A stretch of 19,875 nt of DNA from Clostridiaceae bacterium. GTDB lineage: Bacteria; Bacillota; Clostridia; Oscillospirales; Acutalibacteraceae. The notes under the pieces are model-generated. The model had not been told where the DNA came from, made no database searches, and was given only the letters and a program-made list of their open reading frames with translations. The stretch is from contig JAEDEQ010000032.1 in the NCBI GenBank assembly GCA_016293225.1, forward strand, positions 1-19,875. The letters run 5' to 3'. The position numbers and the translations under genes were made by a program. This document shows, one piece after another, positions 7,478 to 13,930 of the stretch; the stretch's first letter is position 1; every line of letters starts with the position of its first letter.

Positions 7478-8197
7478 ATGGCAAGAAAAATTGTTTTTGC
7501 GTCCGGAAAGGGCGGAGTCGGAAAAACAACCCTGACCGTTGCGGTGGGTAAGGCGCTCGCCGAACGCGGACAGAAGGTTCTGCTGGTTGATTTTGACGAT
7601 CTTCGCGGCATTGATTTGCTTGTCGGCGCTTCGGAGGCGGTCGTTTATGACTGGGGCGATGTTCTGCTCGGCCGCTGCAGTGTTGAGGAGGCTATATATA
7701 AGGCAGACGGACTGAGCGTAATGTCCTGTCCGCGCAAATACGGCGAGGCTACGCCGAAAAAGGTCAGAGAGCTTATCGGAAGCCTTGATAAACGGTTTGA
7801 CTATATCCTTTTTGACGCACCGGCCGGCATCGGACGGGGAATGCAGCTTGCCGCAGCCGCGGCAGACAAGGGAATACTGGTTGCAACACCGGACTATGTC
7901 TGCGTCCGTGGAGCCTTTACCGCTGCGGACGAGCTTATGGAATGCGGAGTAGGCGAGGTAAGAATGATAATCAACCGCGCCGTGAAAAAGGCTATCAGAC
8001 AAAAGAAAATGCTCAATATCGACGCCGTTATTGACTCGACCGCGGTTCAGCTGCTCGGCATTGTTCCGGAGGACCCGTATCTGCGCTTCGGCGCAATGGG
8101 CGTTTCGGTCTATAAAAAAGGTCAGGCTTCATACAAGGCGATTAAAAATATTGCCAAAAGATTATGCGGTGAAAATGTCCCCTTGAGTTTTACATAA
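7478..8197 (+). CDS. minD: MinD-like ParA-family ATPase
   Basis: This 239-residue deviant Walker-A ATPase resembles MinD, which dimerises on the membrane with ATP and recruits the division inhibitor MinC. It has FASGKGGVGKTTLT with signature Lys K11 and catalytic-loop K16, the Walker B-like YILFDAPAGIGRG, and a short basic C-terminal segment (YKAIKNIAKRLCGENV) that could be an amphipathic membrane anchor. Odd points: the switch-I segment reads DFDDLRGIDLL, one residue shorter than the usual DxxIGLRNLDLL; SPAGIE is APAGIG; and the conserved VRDxDR segment is VRGAFT. No minC or minE lies beside it, although mreBCD-minCD is common in Firmicutes. It sits 12 bases after mrdA and belongs to the same operon. 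A MinD paralogue with a different partner is possible. Confidence 0.8.
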   Translation: MARKIVFASGKGGVGKTTLTVAVGKALAERGQKVLLVDFDDLRGIDLLVGASEAVVYDWGDVLLGRCSVEEAIYKADGLSVMSCPRKYGEATPKKVRELIGSLDKRFDYILFDAPAGIGRGMQLAAAAADKGILVATPDYVCVRGAFTAADELMECGVGEVRMIINRAVKKAIRQKKMLNIDAVIDSTAVQLLGIVPEDPYLRFGAMGVSVYKKGQASYKAIKNIAKRLCGENVPLSFT

Positions 8198-8199
8198 TT

Positions 8200-8218
8200 T
8201 TGACACACATTTTGTCAA
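8200..8218. promoter_or_regulatory. TTGACA/TGTCAA inverted repeat after the minD-like gene
   Basis: TTGACA (8200-8205) and TGTCAA (8213-8218) form a 6-bp inverted repeat with a 7-base centre, followed by TATTTTT. It could be a weak AT-rich terminator of the mre operon, an operator for the promoter 17 bases downstream, or chance. I cannot choose between these from sequence alone. Confidence 0.35.
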
Positions 8219-8234
8219 TATTTTTAAAATCCGC

Positions 8235-8263
8235 TTGAATTATTTTCAAAGGTTTGTTAAAAT
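8235..8263 (+). promoter_or_regulatory. Promoter of the mgsA-like gene
   Basis: TTGAAT (8235-8240), 17 bases, then TAAAAT (8258-8263) with an extended -10 TG at 8255-8256. The predicted leader is about 145 bases and contains a small GCGGC/GCCGC hairpin at 8320-8333 followed by only TTT. This promoter may also feed the hisS-aspS genes, because I see no terminator between the mgsA-like gene and the T-box. Confidence 0.65.
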
Positions 8264-8414
8264 AAACAAAAGAAATGTTAAACTGCGGCGAATCGGCTCG
8301 ATAATACAAAAAATCAGCTGCGGCTTTTGCCGCTTTACAGGACGCATCTTGCTTGAAACGATTGCTTCCGCTATATACAAAGAAACGAATTATTTTTAGG
8401 GAGAAGATGAATCA

Positions 8415-8816
8415 ATGAATATTGCACTCATTGCGCACGACGCAAAAAAGGAGCTTATGACTCAGTTCTGCATTGCATACTGCGGAACGCTCAGCAAGCA
8501 TAACCTTTGCGCCACCGGAACGACCGGAAAGCTTGTTTCGGAAGCAACAGGACTGAATATTGCTAAGTTTCTTGCCGGATATCAGGGCGGCGAGGAACAG
8601 ATTGCGGCAAGGATAGCCTGCAACGAGATTGACCTTCTTCTCATTTTCCGTGACCCTCTCAATCCCAAGCCGGGCGAGCCGAACGAAGCAAACCTTTTAA
8701 GGCTCTGCGATGTTCACAACATTCCGGTTGCAACCAATATCGCAACCGCCGAGGCGCTTATTCACGCGCTTGAGCGCGGCGACCTTGACTGGCGTGACAT
8801 CGTTAACCCGAAGTGA
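8415..8816 (+). CDS. mgsA: Methylglyoxal synthase-family protein with altered active site
   Basis: The 133 residues align without gaps to the core of methylglyoxal synthase, which converts dihydroxyacetone phosphate to methylglyoxal and phosphate. Shared blocks are IALIAHDAKK (3-12), ATGTTGK (33-39, phosphate loop), FRDPLN (78-83) and RLCDVHNIPVATNIATAE (96-113). However, positions matching the E. coli catalytic residues differ: Asp71 is E60 (GGEEQ instead of GGDQQ), His98 is G87 and Asp101 is N90. His19 and Asp91 are retained as H8 and D80. The fold is therefore certain but the classical activity is not. AGGGAG lies 11 bases before the ATG; a three-codon frame (8407-8418) overlaps the start. 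The T-box leader of hisS follows. Other MGS-like-domain enzymes such as carbamoyl phosphate synthetase are much longer and do not fit. Confidence 0.85.
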   Translation: MNIALIAHDAKKELMTQFCIAYCGTLSKHNLCATGTTGKLVSEATGLNIAKFLAGYQGGEEQIAARIACNEIDLLLIFRDPLNPKPGEPNEANLLRLCDVHNIPVATNIATAEALIHALERGDLDWRDIVNPK

Positions 8817-8885
8817 TTTAAAAAGAATTTAACCTTTCACTGACCGGCAAGTACGGTTTTCAAAATTTTCCGGGAATAACATAAA

Positions 8886-9106
8886 GGCTATGACTGAAAA
8901 GAGTAGCCCCGAAAAGCGCCCAGAGAGGGGAGCATAAGGCTGAAAGCTCCCTGCGCAGTTTTTTTGTGGGTGAAGACATTCACGAGCCGGCTTTTTGCCC
9001 GTTTGCCGCGTTAAGGTGTTCAAGTGGGGCGCATTGCGCCCAATCTGGGTGGTACCGTGGAGCATTGCTTCATCCCTGTTCTGAGTGGGAGAGAGCAATG
9101 TTTTTT
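8886..9106 (+). promoter_or_regulatory. T-box riboswitch sensing uncharged tRNA-His, controlling hisS-aspS
   Basis: Stem I opens with GGCT (8886-8889) pairing with AGCC (8985-8988). Inside it are the conserved GAAAAGAGTAG segment (8897-8907), a distal part with CAGAGAGG and GGCTGAAAGC, and the specifier codon CAC (8981-8983) just before the closing helix, which reads histidine. Stem III is GGGCGC/GCGCCC (9027-9041). The T-box TGGTACCGTG is at 9050-9059: GGG (9047-9049) pairs with CCC (9074-9076) and GTG (9057-9059) with CAT (9071-9073), leaving the 7-base bulge TGGTACC that binds the tRNA acceptor end. The competing terminator is CATTGCT/AGCAATG followed by TTTTTT. The specifier matches the downstream hisS. 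No convincing dedicated promoter is visible between 8817 and 8885; read-through from the mgsA-like gene is possible. Confidence 0.93.
9063..9106 (+). terminator. Conditional terminator of the hisS T-box
   Basis: GCATTGCT-side arm CATTGCT (9063-9069) pairs with AGCAATG (9094-9100), with further ATCCC/GGGAG-type pairing inside, then TTTTTT at 9101-9106. Formation excludes the antiterminator because it sequesters the CATCCC segment needed to pair with the T-box. Confidence 0.88.
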
Positions 9107-9135
9107 CTTTATAAATATATTTCAGGAGGCTGAAT

Positions 9136-10485
9136 ATGGCACTTATAACAAAATCAATCAAGGGTACGCAGGACGTTCTTCCGTCCGAGAGCCACAAGGT
9201 TCGCTTTGTTGAGCAAACCGCCCTTGAAATTGCCGGGAACTGCGGTTTCCGGGAGATCAGAATCCCCGTTTTTGAACACACTGAACTTTTTCAGCGTGGA
9301 GTCGGAGACACAACGGATGTTGTTCAAAAGGAAATGTACACTTTTCTCGATAAGGGCGAACGCTCAATAACGCTGCGTCCCGAGGGTACGGCCGGCGTTG
9401 TCAGGTCATACCTTGAAAACGGATTATATAACGAAGCAATGCCGCAGAAGCTTTGCTACCTTGTTTCCTGCTACCGCTATGAAAAGCCGCAGGCGGGAAG
9501 ACTGCGCGAGTTCCATCAGTTCGGCCTTGAATGTCTCGGAACGGCTTCGCCCGCCGCAGACGCGGAGGTCATCAGCATTGCAAACGACATTTTTTCTTTT
9601 CTCGGCGTGAGCGGCTTGCAGCTTGAAATTAACTCCATAGGCTGCCCGGAATGCCGCAAGGAGTATCACAAGGCGCTGCACGATTACTTTGAAAGCAGGA
9701 AAGAGGAGCTTTGCCACACCTGCCTTGAAAGGCTTGAGCGTAACCCGATGAGGATTCTTGACTGCAAAAGTCCCGTCTGCTCTGAAATTGCAAAGGGCGC
9801 GCCTAAGGTTACGGACTTCCTTTGCGATGATTGCAGGGCGCACTTTGAAGCTGTGCAGGGCTATCTTAAAGCGATGGAAATTGAGTTTACCGTCAATCCT
9901 TCAATCGTCAGAGGTCTTGATTATTACACAAGAACCGTTTTTGAGTTTGTTTCAACCGGAATCGGCGCTCAGGGTACGGTTTGCGGCGGCGGACGCTACG
10001 ACGGCCTTGTTGAGGAGATAGGCGGTGCGCATACCCCGGCTCTCGGTTTTGCAATCGGTATTGAAAGGCTTATGCTCCTCATGGAAAAGCAGGGCTTGCC
10101 GTTCCCAGAAAGGGAAAAATGCGCTCTCTATATTGTAACAATGGGCGAAAAGGCAAGCCTTGAGGCGGCAAAAATTGCGTCGGCGCTTCGCAAAGAGGGC
10201 GTTGAGGTTCAGTTTGACGTTGTCGGCCGCTCGGTCAAGGCTCAGATGAAATATGCCAACAAGCTCGGCGCGCAGTTCACCGTTGTTCTCGGCGACAGCG
10301 AGCTTGAAAGCGGCGTTGTCAGGCTCAAAAACATGGAAAGCGGCGAGGAAACCGAGGTTGCACTTTCGGATTTTGAAAATGCTTTTCTGCGTGCAAGCCT
10401 CAGCGAAAGCCTCAAGGGGCTTGAGGAGCTCGGCGTTGACGCAGACATTGATATTGATGAACTCATGAACAAAAACTTATTTTAA
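9136..10485 (+). CDS. hisS: Histidyl-tRNA synthetase
   Basis: This class II synthetase charges tRNA-His with histidine in the cytoplasm as a homodimer. The 449 residues show KGTQDVLP at the N-terminus, RPEGTAG (81-87), motif 2 with YRYEKPQAGRLREFHQFG (113-130), the histidine-recognition motif RGLDYYTRTVFEF (259-271), GGGRYDGL (284-291) and motif 3 GFAIGIERL (304-312), followed by the anticodon-binding domain. A Cys-rich insert (CPEC, CHTC, C..C) is usual for Firmicute HisRS. The protein ends in an acidic tail (about 25 residues, ELGVDADIDIDELMNKNLF) beyond the usual end. AGGAGG (9124-9129) lies 6 bases before the ATG. Expression is set by the upstream T-box; aspS begins 13 bases after the stop, so both respond to histidyl-tRNA supply. 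Confidence 0.97.
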   Translation: MALITKSIKGTQDVLPSESHKVRFVEQTALEIAGNCGFREIRIPVFEHTELFQRGVGDTTDVVQKEMYTFLDKGERSITLRPEGTAGVVRSYLENGLYNEAMPQKLCYLVSCYRYEKPQAGRLREFHQFGLECLGTASPAADAEVISIANDIFSFLGVSGLQLEINSIGCPECRKEYHKALHDYFESRKEELCHTCLERLERNPMRILDCKSPVCSEIAKGAPKVTDFLCDDCRAHFEAVQGYLKAMEIEFTVNPSIVRGLDYYTRTVFEFVSTGIGAQGTVCGGGRYDGLVEEIGGAHTPALGFAIGIERLMLLMEKQGLPFPEREKCALYIVTMGEKASLEAAKIASALRKEGVEVQFDVVGRSVKAQMKYANKLGAQFTVVLGDSELESGVVRLKNMESGEETEVALSDFENAFLRASLSESLKGLEELGVDADIDIDELMNKNLF

Positions 10486-10498
10486 GAGGTGTAAATAA

Positions 10499-12283
10499 AT
10501 GGATACCATGAAAGGACTCAAAAGGACCGGTTACTGCGGTTCGTTCAGCGCAAAGAATATCGGCGAAACCGCCGTTGTCTGCGGCTGGGTACAAAAGCAG
10601 CGCGACCTCGGCTCGCTCATCTTTATTGACCTGCGCGACAGGACGGGAATTGTTCAGCTTGCCTTTGACGACCACACGGACAAAAGCGTTTTTGAAAAGG
10701 CGTTCACCGTCCGCAGCGAGTATGTACTTATGGCAAAGGGCGTTGTCCGTGAGCGTTCCTCAAAGAACCCCGACCTTCCGACCGGTGAAGTTGAAATTGA
10801 TGTTTCCGAGCTTCGCATTCTCGGCGAAAGCGAAACTCCGCCGTTCGATATCATTGAAAACTGCCCGACAAGCGAGCTTACAAGGCTTAAATACCGCTAT
10901 CTTGACCTGCGCCGCCCCGACCTTCAGAGGAATATCCTCATGCGCCACAGGATAACAAAAATTACCCGTGACTATTTTGATGAAAACGGCTTTGTTGAAA
11001 TTGAAACCCCGATGCTCATAAAGTCAACGCCCGAGGGTGCAAGAGACTTCCTTGTTCCCTCAAGAATCCATAAAGGAAGCTTTTATGCTCTTCCGCAGTC
11101 TCCGCAGCTTTATAAGCAGCTTTCAATGGTTGCCGGCTTTGACCGCTATATGCAGATTGCCCGTTGCTTCCGTGACGAAGACCTGCGCGCCGACCGTCAG
11201 CCGGAGTTCACCCAGATTGATGTTGAGATGAGCTTTGTTGAAATGGAAGATGTTCTTTCAATGATTGAGGGCTTCATGAAAAAGCTTTTCAAGGAGGCGC
11301 TCGGCGTTGATATCGACGAAAAGCTTCCGCGCCTGACCTATAAGGAGGCAATGGAGCGTTACGGCTCCGATAAGCCGGATACCCGCTACGAAATGGAGAT
11401 TTTTGACCTTGCCGAGGAAGTCAGAAACTGCGGCTTCGGCGTGTTCTCCGGCGCTGTTGCAAACGGCTCAAGGGTTTGCGGAATTACCGCAAAGAACGCA
11501 TACTCCGTCCTTACAAGGAAAGAGCTTGACAAGCTTACCGAATTTGTAAAGGGAATCGGCGCAAAGGGCATTGCCTGGGCAAGATACGCCGAGGACGGAA
11601 CGGTAGCCTCCTCGTTTGCAAAGTTCATGACAGAGGAGGAAATGGCGGCAATCAAAAAGAAAGCCGGAGCCGAAAACGGCGACGTTGTTCTCATCATTGC
11701 CGACAAGGAACGCATTACTCTTCCCGTTCTCGGGGCACTGCGCCAGAACATTGCCAAGAAGCTTGACATCATTCCGCAGGACAAGTATAACCTGCTTTGG
11801 ATTGTTGAGTTCCCGTTCTTCGATTGGGACGACGAGCAGGGACAGTTTGTTGCAATGCACCATCCGTTCACCGCCCCGCTTGAGGAATGTCTGCCGTATC
11901 TTGAAAGCGACAAGGCAAACGTCAGAGCAACGGCATATGACCTTGTTCTCAACGGAATTGAGCTTGCGAGCGGTTCAATCAGAATTACCGACCCCGAGCT
12001 GCAAAAGAGAATTTTTGAGCTGCTCGGTCTTTCCGATGAAGAAGCATATGAAAAGTTCGGCTTCCTCACCGACGCGTTCAAATACGGTGCACCCCCGCAC
12101 GGCGGAATCGGCATCGGCCTTGACAGACTTTGTATGCAGCTTCTTCGCCTTGACACTCTCCGGGACGTTATCGCTTATCCGAAGGTTCAGAATGCGAGCG
12201 AGCCTATGACCGAATGTCCGGCGGTTGTTGATAATGAGCAGCTTGCTGAACTCGGAATTGCAACCGTCAAGGAAGAGAAATAA
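10499..12283 (+). CDS. aspS: Aspartyl-tRNA synthetase (bacterial type)
   Basis: This class IIb synthetase attaches aspartate to tRNA-Asp. The 594 residues comprise an N-terminal OB-fold anticodon domain (about 1-110, with VCGWVQKQRDLGSLIFIDLRD), the catalytic core with TPEGARDFLVPSR (178-190), motif 2 FRDEDLRADRQPEFTQID (224-241), the bacterial GAD insertion domain (about 290-420), and motif 3 GIGIGLDRL (about 536-544). Length and domain order are those of bacterial AspRS, not the shorter archaeal type. Whether it discriminates tRNA-Asn cannot be judged here. The ATG at 10499 has AGAGGTG upstream and is 13 bases past hisS, in the order hisS-aspS that is common in Firmicutes. A long terminator stem follows the stop at once. 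Confidence 0.97.
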   Translation: MDTMKGLKRTGYCGSFSAKNIGETAVVCGWVQKQRDLGSLIFIDLRDRTGIVQLAFDDHTDKSVFEKAFTVRSEYVLMAKGVVRERSSKNPDLPTGEVEIDVSELRILGESETPPFDIIENCPTSELTRLKYRYLDLRRPDLQRNILMRHRITKITRDYFDENGFVEIETPMLIKSTPEGARDFLVPSRIHKGSFYALPQSPQLYKQLSMVAGFDRYMQIARCFRDEDLRADRQPEFTQIDVEMSFVEMEDVLSMIEGFMKKLFKEALGVDIDEKLPRLTYKEAMERYGSDKPDTRYEMEIFDLAEEVRNCGFGVFSGAVANGSRVCGITAKNAYSVLTRKELDKLTEFVKGIGAKGIAWARYAEDGTVASSFAKFMTEEEMAAIKKKAGAENGDVVLIIADKERITLPVLGALRQNIAKKLDIIPQDKYNLLWIVEFPFFDWDDEQGQFVAMHHPFTAPLEECLPYLESDKANVRATAYDLVLNGIELASGSIRITDPELQKRIFELLGLSDEEAYEKFGFLTDAFKYGAPPHGGIGIGLDRLCMQLLRLDTLRDVIAYPKVQNASEPMTECPAVVDNEQLAELGIATVKEEK

Positions 12284-12303
12284 ACATTCTGTTAACGCAT
12301 TGT

Positions 12304-12347
12304 AAAACAGATGTTAAATGTTGCCAAAAACATTTGACATCTGTTTT
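12304..12347 (+). terminator. Strong terminator of hisS-aspS
   Basis: Arms 12304-12322 and 12329-12347 form a 19-bp stem with one G-T wobble and a 6-base loop (GCCAAA); the descending arm ends in CTGTTTTTG and runs into TTTTAT. The stem is long and the right arm also contains a TTGACA -35 box for the next gene. Confidence 0.88.
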
Positions 12348-12362
12348 TGTTTTATGTATATT
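12334..12362 (+). promoter_or_regulatory. Promoter of the exported metallophosphatase, overlapping the aspS terminator
   Basis: TTGACA (12334-12339), 17 bases, then TATATT (12357-12362). The -35 box is part of the terminator's right arm. The transcript would start near 12369 and its leader contains a GGCGTT/AACGCC hairpin (12380-12395) with a GGGG loop, upstream of the AAAGGGG ribosome site at 12423-12429. Confidence 0.75.
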
Positions 12363-12440
12363 TTAACAAAGGTATTTGTGGCGTTGGGGAACGCCAGCCT
12401 TGAAAAGAGAAAAGGTTTATAGAAAGGGGATCATCTTGCA

Positions 12441-13814
12441 ATGATTTCGGCAAAAAATTTCGGTCGAACCCTGCTGTCCTCTCTGATGTCAGCATTTTTG
12501 ACCGTTCTTTCCGTTCTGACTGTCGGAACAAAAACTCATGATCTTCCCGTAACGCCGGAGGATTTTGAGCCGGTTTTGCGTTTTGCGGTTTGCAGCGATG
12601 TCCATTTTAAAAATGACACCGGGCTTGAAGCAAAAGGAGAAGAAGCGGGTGAGGAATATGAGAAATATCTCCGGGAGGTTGATGTTCCCGGTCAAAGACT
12701 TGCCGCCGCAATTCAGATGGCATATTCCTATTCGGAAAGCTATGACGGATATAAGGGCCTTGACGCCTTTGCTGTTGCCGGTGACTTCACAAATAAGGGC
12801 GCACCCGAACAGTATGAGGCGTTCAACAAAACCTGCAAGGAGAATTTTAAGGCAGGAACTCAGCGTATCGTCTGCGCCGGCAACCATGAGTATATAATGT
12901 ACGAGGACAGTGACAGAACTGAGGGCGCAAGAGTTTTTGAAAAGTACATAGGCTCTCTCAACAATCACTATGTTATCAACGGCTATCACTTTATCTCCGT
13001 TTCGTACGACGATAAGGTTGAAACCTATCTGAAGTCCGGCGTATGGCTAAAAAAGGAGCTTGACAAAGCTGTTGCCGATACGGGCGATAAGCCGATTTTT
13101 GTTTTTCAGCATCCGGCGCCGTTTCTCACTGTCTACGGTTCGGTAAAATGGGGCGATCCTACCATTTCCGCAATCCTCAGTTCCTATCCGCAGGTTGTTG
13201 ATTTCTCCGGTCACTCCCACTATCCGATAAACGACCCGCGCTCAATCTGGCAGGGTACATTCACGGCTCTCGGCTGCGGAACGCTTGCGTATTTTGAAAC
13301 GGAGCTTGACACCATCGCCGGCAATTTCCCCGGAGATGTTGAGCAGGCAGCTCAGTTTTATTTTGTTGAAGCCGATAAGGACGGCAACCTCAGAATCAAA
13401 GCCTATGACCTGATAACCAATCAGTTCCTTGTTGAATACTACCTGACCGGTCTTGCACAGAAGAATTATCCCTATTCGTTCCTGAATCTCAGCAGGCTTG
13501 ACAGCGCTCCCGTTTTCAAGGCCAGGGAGGGAATGTCAACCTTGCTCAACGAAAACGGCGAAACAGTTCTTTCGTTTGACGGCGCAAAGGACAGGTTTGT
13601 TGCCGAAAGCTATAAGCTGACCGTCAGTCAGGGACTGAAGAAGGTTTTTGAGGATAACTTTTCCGGAAAGTATATGTATCTTTTTGAAGATGACAAGTAC
13701 AGCATCAACCTCGGCAAGCTTGAAAGCGGAAAAAAGTATACCGTAACGCTTTACGCTCTCAACGCTTTTGCAAAGCCCTCAAGGCTTCAGAGGTATTCGT
13801 TTACGGCTGAGTAA
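12441..13814 (+). CDS. Exported calcineurin-like metallophosphoesterase
   Basis: The 457-residue protein has a hydrophobic N-terminal signal or anchor (about 9-29, LLSSLMSAFLTVLSVLTVG) without a lipobox cysteine, then a calcineurin-like dinuclear metal domain. All five metal motifs are present: D53-x-H55 (CSDVHF), G114-D115 (AGDFTN), G147-N148-H149-E (AGNHE), H224 (QHPAP) and G257-H258-x-H260 (SGHSHYP). These ligate two metals and should hydrolyse phosphomonoesters or diesters outside the membrane. The last 130 residues form a beta-rich tail with Fn3/Ig-like character (ESGKKYTVTLYALNAFAKPS). The substrate is not predictable; nucleotides, teichoic acid or lipid headgroups are possible. The gene has its own promoter and a terminator 26 bases after the stop. 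Confidence 0.88.
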   Translation: MISAKNFGRTLLSSLMSAFLTVLSVLTVGTKTHDLPVTPEDFEPVLRFAVCSDVHFKNDTGLEAKGEEAGEEYEKYLREVDVPGQRLAAAIQMAYSYSESYDGYKGLDAFAVAGDFTNKGAPEQYEAFNKTCKENFKAGTQRIVCAGNHEYIMYEDSDRTEGARVFEKYIGSLNNHYVINGYHFISVSYDDKVETYLKSGVWLKKELDKAVADTGDKPIFVFQHPAPFLTVYGSVKWGDPTISAILSSYPQVVDFSGHSHYPINDPRSIWQGTFTALGCGTLAYFETELDTIAGNFPGDVEQAAQFYFVEADKDGNLRIKAYDLITNQFLVEYYLTGLAQKNYPYSFLNLSRLDSAPVFKAREGMSTLLNENGETVLSFDGAKDRFVAESYKLTVSQGLKKVFEDNFSGKYMYLFEDDKYSINLGKLESGKKYTVTLYALNAFAKPSRLQRYSFTAE

Positions 13815-13840
13815 GGCTGAACTTTTGATTTAACGATAAG

Positions 13841-13878
13841 AAAACCGCGCGTTCAATATTTTCGGACGTGCGGTTTTT
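13841..13878 (+). terminator. Terminator after the metallophosphoesterase gene
   Basis: The left arm AAAACCGCGCGTTC (13841-13854) pairs with GGACGTGCGGTTTT (13864-13877), including two G-T pairs, with a 9-base loop and a TTTTT tract at 13874-13878. Confidence 0.8.
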
Positions 13879-13930
13879 GTCATTCCCTCTTTTTAGTCTG
13901 CATAAAGATTTAAAAGGGCAGGTGAGACGA

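Noticed and set aside
8841..8859. ACCG/CGGT hairpin before the T-box as a terminator of the mgsA-like gene
   Set aside because: The stem is only 4 bp, too weak to support.
11386..12156. 256-codon - strand open frame inside aspS
   Set aside because: Ser/Pro-rich shadow translation of a conserved synthetase gene.
13868..13930. Earlier GTG start for the M23 protein
   Set aside because: It lies within the right arm of the preceding terminator; GTG 13931 has its own ribosome site and is followed by a normal membrane anchor.
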